This document shows positions 1-5,921 of a DNA stretch of 6,100 nucleotides, one piece after another (the first letter of the stretch is position 1; each line of letters opens with the position of its first letter). The notes below the pieces were generated by a model, which saw nothing but the letters and a program-made list of their open reading frames with translations, searched no databases and was not told where the DNA came from. Location: contig JAZUCM010000078.1 in assembly GCA_045639085.1 (NCBI GenBank), positions 1 to 6,100 on the forward strand. Reading direction: 5' to 3'. Position numbers and translations under genes: made by a program. The DNA is from Gastranaerophilus sp045639085 (GTDB lineage Bacteria > Cyanobacteriota > Vampirovibrionia > Gastranaerophilales > Gastranaerophilaceae).

Positions 1-26
1 TCTTCCGCCCCTGTTGATACAAGCGA

Positions 27-33
27 GAAGGAG
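27..33 (+). promoter_or_regulatory. Ribosome binding site of the prepilin-like gene
   Basis: GAAGGAG lies 6 bases before the ATG at 40. It supports that start over the in-frame ATG at 151 (Met38), which would lose the prepilin cleavage site. Confidence 0.8.
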
Positions 34-39
34 AACAAC

Positions 40-1098
40 ATGAGTAAAAAAACAAACATTACGTACAAGAATGAGTCAATTTCCCATAACGACTTATTCA
101 CTTATTCACCTATTCACTTATTCATTGTGAAACCGCAGAGCGGTTTCACAATGGCAGAGATTTTACTCTCCCTCACAATCATTGGCGTTGTCGCTGCAAT
201 TACGCTGCCAAGCTTGATGGCAAACATTAATGAGCGCACTTGGAACACCCAACGCAAAGCGCTTTATGCACGCTTATCCCAAGCTATCGCAATGATGCCA
301 CAATTAAACGGGTATGGAACATTGACAGAAGATGAAAGCGGAAGTGTTACTGCTGATACCGCGGCAGAAACATTTCTAACCGAAGGCCTCTCAAAAGTTC
401 TCAAAATAAATAATATTTGTGATAATGACCACCTTGCAGATTGTGGAGTTCCGACATCTTACACCAATTTGGCGGGTTCTATTAAAACTTGGCCTAAGAC
501 GCTAGGTACATTGAATGGTAATTTTGTAAACTTTTCATTTGTTGGTAGTGGTTGGGCTACAGATGGCACTGATGTACATTATTCGTATTCTCAACCAAAT
601 ACTAAGGCTGCAGCATTTGAAACTCAAAATGGTGAAACGCTTGTGCTTTATTACAATCCTAATTGTAGAGAGCGTGTGGGTGACGTCTCATATTATAGTC
701 AAATTCAGATGTGTGCCAATTTTATATATGATTTAAATGGAAATAAGGGCCCAAATACTGTTGGTAAAGATATCGGTTTTTTAACGAGTTTGTATAGTTT
801 TAATCCTAGTGTTGTCGCTCCAATGCCATTGGCAATTAACGCTAAAAATGGATCAGATATGGTTCAGCAAGAAGTTAGTGCAGCTTGCACAGCTCAAGAT
901 CCTGAGAGTCGAGTGCCTAATATTGACGAGCTTGCATCAATGTATTACAATAAGGTTCTTTTGGGTATTAATTTTGGGCCTTATTGGTCTGGTTTTGCAG
1001 TTTCGAATAATTCGGTTTGGCGTATAAGTTTTGAGACTGGTAATTGTAGTCCTGTTACGCGGCCTCATGCCTTTTATGTCCGCTGTGTAAAGCGTTAG
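40..1098 (+). CDS. Prepilin-like protein (type IV pilin/pseudopilin N-terminus) with DUF1566-like C-terminus
   Basis: The 352-residue protein is probably exported and processed by prepilin peptidase. Residues 35-40 read G|FTMAE, a class III prepilin site with cleavage after Gly35 and Glu at mature +5, followed by a hydrophobic helix at about 41-60 (IIGVVAAITLPSL). Residues 205-247 hold a Cys pair (C209, C225) and the block DLNGNKGPNTVGKDIG, which I associate with pilin-like families of gut Melainabacteria. Residues 291-352 (VPNIDELASMY, then YWSG...W.ISFETGN, ending YVRCVKR) resemble the DUF1566/Lcl C-terminal domain, often written 'YWSS...YVRCVR' and related to C-type-lectin-like folds. The ATG at 40 is preceded by GAAGGAG at 27-33. 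The 35-residue leader is long and has low complexity, and it contains tandem and inverted DNA repeats. The neighbours are housekeeping genes, so no assembly machinery is visible. The pilin-type N-terminus is secure; role and C-terminal assignment are inferred. Confidence 0.85.
   Translation: MSKKTNITYKNESISHNDLFTYSPIHLFIVKPQSGFTMAEILLSLTIIGVVAAITLPSLMANINERTWNTQRKALYARLSQAIAMMPQLNGYGTLTEDESGSVTADTAAETFLTEGLSKVLKINNICDNDHLADCGVPTSYTNLAGSIKTWPKTLGTLNGNFVNFSFVGSGWATDGTDVHYSYSQPNTKAAAFETQNGETLVLYYNPNCRERVGDVSYYSQIQMCANFIYDLNGNKGPNTVGKDIGFLTSLYSFNPSVVAPMPLAINAKNGSDMVQQEVSAACTAQDPESRVPNIDELASMYYNKVLLGINFGPYWSGFAVSNNSVWRISFETGNCSPVTRPHAFYVRCVKR
93..124 (+). repeat. Four tandem 8-bp repeats in the prepilin leader
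   Basis: Four consecutive units read CTTATTCA, CTTATTCA, CCTATTCA and CTTATTCA, with one substitution in the third. They lie inside the coding sequence and encode part of the leader (about residues 18-29, LFTYSPIHLFI). Because 8 is not a multiple of 3, gain or loss of one unit shifts the frame before the mature pilin. Confidence 0.85.
124..152. repeat. Perfect 13-bp inverted repeat with 3-base loop at the prepilin cleavage site
   Basis: ATTGTGAAACCGC (124-136) and GCGGTTTCACAAT (140-152) are exact reverse complements around AGA (137-139). The right arm encodes Gly35-Phe36-Thr37, the processing site, and runs into the Met38 codon. The repeat touches the end of the 8-bp tandem repeats. In mRNA it could form a strong hairpin about 85 bases after the start codon. 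Confidence 0.9.
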
Positions 1099-1116
1099 GT
1101 TGAAAAATATCTTATC

Positions 1117-1143
1117 AAGGGCCGGGGATTTCTTCCGGCCTTT
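1117..1143 (+). terminator. Probable terminator hairpin after the prepilin-like gene
   Basis: AAGGGCCGG (1117-1125) pairs with CCGGCCTTT (1135-1143), giving nine pairs including one G-T wobble around a 9-base loop. It begins 18 bases after the stop codon. Only three Ts follow the GC core before TTTAACATATTT, so it is a weaker intrinsic terminator than the one after the tRNA. Confidence 0.6.
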
Positions 1144-1150
1144 AACATAT

Positions 1151-1178
1151 TTGCTTAATTCTTTTTTTATGTTATGAT
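1151..1178 (+). promoter_or_regulatory. Candidate sigma70-type promoter for ndk-tgt
   Basis: TTGCTT (1151-1156) and TATGAT (1173-1178) are separated by 16 bases. The -10 matches consensus at 5 of 6 positions, but the -35 matches only at 3. It lies just after the preceding hairpin and about 20 bases before the ndk start, where a promoter is expected. Confidence 0.45.
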
Positions 1179-1187
1179 GGGTTAAAT

Positions 1188-1193
1188 GGGAGG
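1188..1193 (+). promoter_or_regulatory. Shine-Dalgarno that decides the ndk start
   Basis: GGGAGG is followed by CATT and then ATG at 1198. This site lies inside the coding sequence of a 4-codon-longer reading that starts at ATG 1186, which argues that 1198 is the true start. Confidence 0.65.
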
Positions 1194-1197
1194 CATT

Positions 1198-1671
1198 ATG
1201 CGTACAGAAGAAAGAACATTTATTGCAGTAAAACCTGATGGAGTTAGAAGAGGTTTAATCGGTGAAATTTTAAGACGATTTGAGGCAAAAGGTTACAAGG
1301 TAATCGGGCTCAAAATGTTACAGGTTACGCCTGAACTTGCTGCGGCTCATTATGCTGAGCATGAAGGTAAGCCGTTCTATCCGCGTTTGTTGAGATATAT
1401 TCAAAGCGGTCCGGTCGTGGCGATTGCGTTACGTGGTTACAATGTCGTTGAAGGCGCACGTCATATGATGGGGGCAACTGATCCGAACAAGGCGCAAGTC
1501 GGAACGATTAGGGCTGATTATGCTCAGGTTATGGAGTACAATATCGTTCACGGTTCTGATAGCGTGGAAAGCGCGGAAAGAGAGTTGGCGCTTTACTTTA
1601 GGCCGGAAGAATTGGTCGAAGGCGCTAAATGTATGGCCGAACTTGTTATCGAAAGTTTGGACGCTGATTAG
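1198..1671 (+). CDS. ndk: Nucleoside diphosphate kinase
   Basis: This cytoplasmic enzyme transfers the gamma phosphate of ATP to other NDPs and dNDPs through a phosphohistidine intermediate. Starting at 1198 the protein has 157 residues, close to the usual bacterial length. Visible family motifs are FIAVKPDGV (8-16, with Lys12), YAEHEGKPFY, GPVVAIALRG, the nucleotide-binding stretch RHMMGATDPNKAQVGTIR (88-105) and the active-site motif NIVHGSDS with the phosphorylated His118. A start at ATG 1186 would add MGGI, but a GGGAGG ribosome binding site occupies those codons, so 1198 is preferred. tgt follows after 17 bp on the same strand, which suggests one transcript. All key residues appear intact, with no frameshift. 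Confidence 0.97.
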   Translation: MRTEERTFIAVKPDGVRRGLIGEILRRFEAKGYKVIGLKMLQVTPELAAAHYAEHEGKPFYPRLLRYIQSGPVVAIALRGYNVVEGARHMMGATDPNKAQVGTIRADYAQVMEYNIVHGSDSVESAERELALYFRPEELVEGAKCMAELVIESLDAD

Positions 1672-1688
1672 GGCTAAGGTAAAAGTCG

Positions 1689-2813
1689 ATGAATGGCGAA
1701 GAAAAGTATTTTAAATATACATTGGTTCACAAGTGTAAGCAATCCGGCGCCAGAGCCGGTGTGTTTGAAACTCCGCACGGGGTTATCGAAACGCCTGTTT
1801 TTATGCCAGTTGGAACTAATTCTGCCGTCAAGACTTTAACTACTGATCAGATTTATGATACTGGTGCGCAAATAATTTTATCAAATTCGTATCATTTGTA
1901 TTTGCGTGCCGGGACAAAACGTATTCGCCAATTCGGCGGAATTCACGGGTGGATGAATTGGCATAAGCCGGTTTTGACGGATTCCGGCGGTTTCCAGGTT
2001 TTTTCGCTTTCAAATTTGAGAAAAATTACTGAAGATGGCGTTGAGTTTCGTGACCCGAAGGATGGTTCTAAGCATTTTATTTCCCCTGAAAAATCAATGG
2101 AAATTCAGCAGGATATTGGGGCGGATATAATTATGGCGTTCGATGAATGCGCGCCGTATCCGTGTGATTATGACCATGCTAAAAAGGCTATGGAGCGAAC
2201 TCATCGTTGGTTAGAACGTTGTATTAAGTCTAAAACAAACCCGCGCCAGGCATTGTTTCCGATTGTTCAGGGTGCGTTTTTTGATGATTTGCGCAAAGAA
2301 AGCGCGTGTGTAATTTCTCAGTACGACGCTGTCGGTTATGCCATTGGCGGAGTTAGTGTCGGAGAGCCCGCGGATATTAAGAATTATTTTGTAAAACTTA
2401 CTGCTCCACTTTTGCCTGAAAATAAACCTCGTTACTTGATGGGGGTTGGCACGCCAGAGGATTTACTCGACGGGATTAAAAACGGTGTTGATATGTTTGA
2501 CTGCGTTTTGCCTACCAGAAACGCTCGTCACGGCTCGTTTTTTACTTGGGAAGGTAAAAGGAATATTAAAAATAAGGCTTTTGAAGATGATGCAGGGCCG
2601 TTGGATGAAAAATGTGATTGTTATGCGTGCAAAAACCATTCAAAAGCGTATATTCGTCATTTGTTTAGATGTCAAGAAAGCACAGCGGCAACATTGTTGT
2701 CTATTCACAATACAAAATTCCTTGTAGATTTTGCCAAAAAAGCTCGTCAAGCGGTACTTGAAGACCGATTTGAAGATTTTTATAACGAGCATTATGCAAA
2801 ATTGGTTAGATAG
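1689..2813 (+). CDS. tgt: tRNA-guanine(34) transglycosylase (queuine/preQ1 tRNA-ribosyltransferase)
   Basis: The bacterial enzyme exchanges guanine-34 of GUN-anticodon tRNAs (Tyr, His, Asn, Asp) for preQ1 in queuosine synthesis. The 374-residue length is typical. Visible landmarks are LTDSGGFQVFSL with the catalytic acid Asp98, MAFDECAPYP (Asp152, Cys154, base recognition), IVQGAF (Gln194), AIGGVSVGE (Gly220-Gly221), and FDCVLPTRNARHG with the nucleophile Asp271. The zinc site is C309-x-C311-x2-C314 plus His340, with the same spacing as in the well-studied Zymomonas protein. The ATG at 1689 has a modest AAGG at 1676-1679. It follows ndk by 17 bp and ends 6 bp from the convergent methyltransferase gene. 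No other queuosine genes are visible in the window. Confidence 0.97.
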   Translation: MNGEEKYFKYTLVHKCKQSGARAGVFETPHGVIETPVFMPVGTNSAVKTLTTDQIYDTGAQIILSNSYHLYLRAGTKRIRQFGGIHGWMNWHKPVLTDSGGFQVFSLSNLRKITEDGVEFRDPKDGSKHFISPEKSMEIQQDIGADIIMAFDECAPYPCDYDHAKKAMERTHRWLERCIKSKTNPRQALFPIVQGAFFDDLRKESACVISQYDAVGYAIGGVSVGEPADIKNYFVKLTAPLLPENKPRYLMGVGTPEDLLDGIKNGVDMFDCVLPTRNARHGSFFTWEGKRNIKNKAFEDDAGPLDEKCDCYACKNHSKAYIRHLFRCQESTAATLLSIHNTKFLVDFAKKARQAVLEDRFEDFYNEHYAKLVR

Positions 2814-2819
2814 GAAATA

Positions 2820-3563
2820 TCACATAAGTTGATATAGAATTATTCCGCAAGAAATACTCAAGTTAAGAGATTCGACGTTTGGGTTCATTTCGATTTTGAC
2901 GGATGTCGTTGAATAGTCAATTAAATCTTGTGAAAGTCCGTCGGCCTCTGAACCAAACATTATCAGTGCCGGTTTTTGTATGGTAAAATTTTTCAATAAA
3001 TTGGTTGCGCGTGGTAGTGTTGCAATTCGTTCAAAATCGTTGAAATATTTTTTTAGTTCGTCAAGTTTGTTTATGTGGAAAACTGGTGTTTTACAAAGGT
3101 TTCCGACCGATGCACGAACGCATTTTGGGTTATAAATATCAGTGCAGTTGCCGTATAAAATCACGGCATCAACGTTGAATGCGCTTGCACTTCTGAGGAT
3201 TGTGCCAAGGTTGCCTGTGTCTTTTATGGCTTCAAGCAGCAGAACTTTTCCGGCATGATGAAGGATTTGAGGGTTGAAACTTTTTTGTTGTGCGACGGCG
3301 ACAGCTTCCGGGGCGCTTTCTGTTGTCGATATTTTTTTGAGTACCGCCTCGGTGGTTTCGATTGTTTTGTCTTTTGCAAAATCATAACGCTTGGATTTGC
3401 CTTTGAGGACAAAAATTTTCTCGATATTTAGCCCAAGGTCGTGTGCCTCTTTAATAGCCTTGAAACCTTCCAACAAGAACTTTCCCGTGATATCACGTGT
3501 TTTTTTTTGTTGAAGTTTTACCGTTTCTTTGACCAAATCGTTGTTGACACTTGTGATTTCCAT
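2820..3563 (-). CDS. TrmH/SpoU-family RNA 2'-O-methyltransferase (RlmB/TsnR-like)
   Basis: This 247-residue SAM-dependent enzyme probably 2'-O-methylates a nucleotide in 23S rRNA, although the target cannot be read from sequence alone. The N-terminal ~100 residues resemble the SpoU substrate-binding domain (FLLEGFKAIKEA at 29-40). The C-terminal half is a SPOUT trefoil-knot domain with motif 1 (DTGNLGTILRSASAF, 115-129; Asn118 and Arg124), motif 2 (LIMFGSEADGLS, 200-211) and motif 3 (MNPNVESLNLSISCGIILYQL, 226-246). It is the last gene of the minus operon. Its ATG overlaps the aminopeptidase stop by one base (TAATG at 3561-3565), with GAGG at 3571-3574 (minus strand) as its ribosome binding site, so translational coupling is likely. 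Annotation as rlmB or tsnR would go beyond the evidence. Confidence 0.92.
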   Translation of the reverse strand: MEITSVNNDLVKETVKLQQKKTRDITGKFLLEGFKAIKEAHDLGLNIEKIFVLKGKSKRYDFAKDKTIETTEAVLKKISTTESAPEAVAVAQQKSFNPQILHHAGKVLLLEAIKDTGNLGTILRSASAFNVDAVILYGNCTDIYNPKCVRASVGNLCKTPVFHINKLDELKKYFNDFERIATLPRATNLLKNFTIQKPALIMFGSEADGLSQDLIDYSTTSVKIEMNPNVESLNLSISCGIILYQLM

Positions 3564-5104
3564 TAGATAACCTCAAATTCTGCAAGCCAAATTTTTTCTT
3601 GCTCGCTTAATTGGTCGTAATTGATTAATTTTTTTTCAAAAGGCATGTTTGAAAAGCTTATGATTGAACCGTTTTGCAGGTAGCAAGAGTTTTCAAGTCT
3701 TACTCCGAAATAGTTGGCATTGTATAGCCCCGGTTCGATTGTGAAACACATGTTATTTTGTATTTTTGTTTTTGCTAATTCACTCGTGCTAAGAGATGGT
3801 GGGTTTTCGTGAACGCTGATTCCGATGCCGTGACCAAGTCCGTGGTTGAAAACAAATCCTTCGATAAGATTTTTTTGGATGAAAAATCTGGCTGCGGAGT
3901 CAATATCGAAACCTGTTTCCACGTTGGCGCTGTTGTAACAGCTTAAAAAGGTTCTCAATACGGTTGTGTAGACTTGTCGTTGCAATTCTGTCGGGGTTCC
4001 TTTGACAAAAACTCTTGTTATGTCTGTTGCAAGCCCTTCTTCAAAATAGGCGCCGCAGTCAACTAAAATAAGGTTGCCGTCTTGAATTATCTCATCTTTT
4101 GATGCTTTTGAATAGTGTGCAAGTGCGGAATTTGTGTCTTTTGCGATTATCGGCTTGAAGCTTAAACCCTTTGCGCCTTGGGCGTAAAACTCGTGTTCAA
4201 GTTTTTGCGCGATGTCAAATTCGCTTATGTTGTCGTTTGTTTCAATAAATTCTCTAAGAGCCAAAAGAGCTTTGTCTGTGCGTTCAAAGGCGCAAGTTAA
4301 ATGGTCGATTTCGGCCTCGCTTTTAACAGATTTCATCAAGCGGATAGGATTTTCTTTCATTTCGACGGCTTTTTCGCCGATGAGTTCAAAATCGTGGGCG
4401 TTAATTGTCTTTTTGTCAACAAAAATTTTGCCTTGATGGTTTTTGATGTCGGCGTAGAAATCGTTAAATTCGTGTGGCAAGTAAAGTTTGACGTTGTTTG
4501 GTGAGATTATTGCTTTGCCGTAGATTTTTGAAGAAAACGGAATTGTGTAGCTGCGCTTGTTGAACAGGTATGAAACTTCTTCGGGGTTTGTAAAGACCAG
4601 GATTTCGTCTTCGCTCATTATTGATTGTATTCCGGCGACTTTTTCTTCCGGGGGAAGTCCGGCGACATCGCAAATTTTGAGATTACATTCCAGGTGGTCA
4701 GAAGTAAAAATATCCTGTTCGAGGAGTTTTATTGGGAAATATTTTGCGAATTGTTCGACTTGCGCTTGGGAGTTTTTCTTTGAGAAAACTCCGACGGTGC
4801 GAGATTTTCCGACGATTCGTGCCAACTCTTCAATGAATTTTTGGCCGGTTTGTAGTTTTATGACTTTAACTTTGTTTGGGTTGACTTCTAAATCGGCTTG
4901 GATGTGGTAACGTCCGTCGACGAAAAGGTAGATTGTTTCCGGGGTTAGAAGTGCGTCGCCGGTTGAGCCGGTGAAGTTTGTTAGTATGTAGCGCGAATTT
5001 TCTTCCAACAGAGAGTACTCGACCAAAAATTCATTGGTAGAGTTTACGAGAAGGCAGTCAACGCCGTAATTTGTAAGGATTTCTCTGTTGTTAAATTCAG
5101 TCAT
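3563..5104 (-). CDS. pepP: Xaa-Pro aminopeptidase (aminopeptidase P, peptidase family M24B, three-domain form)
   Basis: This cytoplasmic (no signal peptide) dinuclear metal enzyme removes the N-terminal residue of peptides with proline in position 2. The 513-residue protein has two creatinase-like N-terminal domains (about 1-135 and 140-255), a pita-bread M24 domain (about 262-485) and a short M24_C-type tail ending NYDQLSEQEKIWLAEFEVI. It therefore resembles the longer, eukaryotic APP1-like form more than the shorter E. coli PepP; the symbol is a family label. The metal ligands are all present: Asp349, Asp361 (LVDCGAYFEEGLATDITR), His425 (GLGHGIG), Glu457 (FTIEPGLY) and Glu471 (GVRLEN). Supporting histidines are His330 (ALAHYS) and His432 (VHENP). 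Its ATG overlaps the parvulin stop by one base, and its stop overlaps the methyltransferase start by one base. Confidence 0.95.
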   Translation of the reverse strand: MTEFNNREILTNYGVDCLLVNSTNEFLVEYSLLEENSRYILTNFTGSTGDALLTPETIYLFVDGRYHIQADLEVNPNKVKVIKLQTGQKFIEELARIVGKSRTVGVFSKKNSQAQVEQFAKYFPIKLLEQDIFTSDHLECNLKICDVAGLPPEEKVAGIQSIMSEDEILVFTNPEEVSYLFNKRSYTIPFSSKIYGKAIISPNNVKLYLPHEFNDFYADIKNHQGKIFVDKKTINAHDFELIGEKAVEMKENPIRLMKSVKSEAEIDHLTCAFERTDKALLALREFIETNDNISEFDIAQKLEHEFYAQGAKGLSFKPIIAKDTNSALAHYSKASKDEIIQDGNLILVDCGAYFEEGLATDITRVFVKGTPTELQRQVYTTVLRTFLSCYNSANVETGFDIDSAARFFIQKNLIEGFVFNHGLGHGIGISVHENPPSLSTSELAKTKIQNNMCFTIEPGLYNANYFGVRLENSCYLQNGSIISFSNMPFEKKLINYDQLSEQEKIWLAEFEVI

Positions 5105-5385
5105 TACGCTTTTTCTGTAACGAGGATTAAGTGCCAGCCGAATTGAGTTTGAACAGGTCCGGAGACTTTTCCGATTTCGAGAGCGAAAGCAGCGTCTTCG
5201 AATGGTTTAACCATCATGCCGCGCGGGAAAAATCCTAGATCACCGCCATTTGCGCCAGAAGGGCAAAGTGAATGAAGTGCGGCGAGGTTGGCAAAATCTT
5301 CCGCGTTGTTAATTTGTGCGGCTAAATCTTTAGCTTCTTGTTCGGTTTGAACCAGGATATGGCTTGCTCTAACTTTATTTGACAT
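5104..5385 (-). CDS. ppiC: Parvulin-type peptidyl-prolyl cis/trans isomerase (PpiC-like)
   Basis: This single-domain parvulin of 93 residues matches the length of E. coli PpiC. It should be cytoplasmic, having no signal peptide or membrane segment. Parvulins catalyse cis/trans rotation of X-Pro bonds. Visible signatures are ASHILVQTEQEA (7-18, with His9), the catalytic-region Cys41 in LCPSGANGGDLGFFPRG, MVKPFEDAAF (58-67, hydrophobic pocket Met and Phe) and TQFGWHLILV (80-89, with His85). It is the first gene of the minus operon, with an AGGAGA ribosome binding site at 5391-5396 five bases before the ATG and a promoter just upstream. Its TAA overlaps the ATG of the aminopeptidase P gene. The family assignment is secure; PpiC orthology is less so. 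Confidence 0.95.
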   Translation of the reverse strand: MSNKVRASHILVQTEQEAKDLAAQINNAEDFANLAALHSLCPSGANGGDLGFFPRGMMVKPFEDAAFALEIGKVSGPVQTQFGWHLILVTEKA

Positions 5386-5409
5386 AAATTTCTCCTATAT
5401 TACCAGAAC

Positions 5410-5438
5410 ATTTTACCATAAATAATAAAAATGGGCAA
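5410..5438 (-). promoter_or_regulatory. Sigma70-type promoter of the parvulin-aminopeptidase-methyltransferase operon
   Basis: On the minus strand, TTGCCC (5438-5433, 4 of 6 consensus) and TAAAAT (5415-5410, 5 of 6) are 17 bases apart. A start near 5403 would give a 5' leader of about 18 bases containing the AGGAGA ribosome binding site. The promoter begins only a few bases past the minus-strand terminator at 5441-5461. Confidence 0.7.
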
Positions 5439-5440
5439 AC

Positions 5441-5461
5441 AAAAAGACTACTTTCGTAGTC
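5441..5461 (-). terminator. Intrinsic terminator, minus strand, with no recognised upstream gene
   Basis: The minus strand reads GACTAC-GAAA-GTAGTC followed by TTTTTGTTT, a compact hairpin with a GNRA-type loop and a T-tract. It would end a transcript coming from the 5462-5800 side, just before the operon promoter. No convincing gene is visible there. Confidence 0.7.
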
Positions 5462-5800
5462 CGCGAAATATATAAAATAGTTTGTACGTTAGAATTTATG
5501 TAAACGTCACCGGCGGCCTCGGCTAAAGCCTCCGGCAACGAAGAAAGGAGTCTTTTTTAAGTGCGAAGGAGCCGAAAAAATAATCCTGAACAAATCTAAA
5601 TACATCTTCTCTCGAAATCCGATAAACACTCAGGTATTCCGACCCCTTGCATTAATATAATAAACTTTTTTTTGATGTGTTACATCCGTCGCAAGAATGG
5701 TTTTCGTCCATCTGATTTAATGCGAAAAAATTAATTCTCAAGAGTTAGTTGAAATTTATTTTGTTTGTTGTAATATAATAAGTATAGAGAAAATATTTGA
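5462..5800. other. Intergenic stretch without a convincing protein gene
   Basis: The whole gene-free interval is 5386-5947; this part holds no gene I can support. It contains an imperfect GC-rich palindrome, CCGGCGGC (5510-5517) against GCCTCCGG (5528-5535). It also holds a long-range inverted repeat, TTGCATTAA (5647-5655) with TTAATGCGA (5717-5725, one wobble), which encloses a small GATGT-GTT-ACATC hairpin at 5674-5686. About 5510-5640 is open in several minus-strand frames (peptides of about 40 codons, GTG or no start, no clear ribosome binding site). These look like either remnants or a structured noncoding RNA read on the minus strand into the terminator at 5441-5461. Confidence 0.5.
5749..5779 (+). 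promoter_or_regulatory. Candidate upstream promoter (P1) before the truncated tRNA copy
   Basis: TTGAAA (5749-5754) is followed after 19 bases by TATAAT (5774-5779); a TAATAT reading at 5771-5776 would give 16 bases. Transcription would begin near 5786, about 15 bases before the truncated tRNA 5' end at 5801. It may be the ancestral promoter of this tRNA locus. Confidence 0.5.
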
Positions 5801-5818
5801 GCGGAAGTAGCTCAGTTG
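5801..5818 (+). pseudogene. Truncated copy of the tRNA-Gly 5' end
   Basis: GCGGAAGTAGCTCAGTTG is identical to the first 18 bases of the intact tRNA-Gly at 5948-5965. With the preceding TGA the match is 21 bases (5798-5818 and 5945-5965). After the D-loop GTTG the sequence departs into a GC-rich block with no anticodon arm, T arm or acceptor 3' strand. It is a remnant or duplicated target, not a functional tRNA. Confidence 0.9.
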
Positions 5819-5921
5819 CCTCGCGGCGAGCGGTGAGGCAAGGAGGGCGAAGCCCGCCGGAGCGCAGTCAACGGTGTTGGCTTGCGGGAGCAAGACAAGC
5901 AGGTTGACAAGCGGCGCCGTT
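5819..5921. other. GC-rich foldable block inserted between tRNA copies
   Basis: The block contrasts sharply with its AT-rich surroundings. On the plus strand it can fold as CCTCGC/GTGAGG (5819-5838), GGGC-GAA-GCCC (5845-5855) and CTTGC-GGGA-GCAAG (5881-5894). The last is enclosed by GTCAAC (5867-5872) with GTTGAC (5903-5908), or alternatively by AACGGTG (5870-5876) with CGCCGTT (5915-5921). It could be a small palindromic repeat element. No coding potential is credible. Confidence 0.55.

Noticed and set aside
93..124. CRISPR-like array
   Set aside because: The units are 8 bp, directly adjacent without spacers, and lie inside a coding sequence.
151..153. ATG 151 as alternative start of the pilin gene
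   Set aside because: It would remove the G|FT cleavage site and has no ribosome binding site; the GAAGGAG before ATG 40 is clear.
1186..1197. Four-codon N-terminal extension of ndk (MGGI) from ATG 1186
   Set aside because: The extension consists of the GGGAGG ribosome binding site for the ATG at 1198, and family N-termini begin close to the MRTEERTF position.
2817..2835. ATATCA/TGATAT inverted repeat at the junction of the convergent genes, as a shared terminator
   Set aside because: Only six mostly A-T pairs with a 7-base loop and no T-tract; too weak to call.
5656..5661. Exact TATAAT on the plus strand as a promoter
   Set aside because: No acceptable -35 element lies 15-19 bases upstream, and AT-rich spacer sequence gives such hexamers often.
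5674..5686. GATGT-GTT-ACATC hairpin next to T8 as a terminator
   Set aside because: The T-run precedes the hairpin on the plus strand and becomes an A-run after it on the minus strand, so it is wrongly ordered for termination on either strand.
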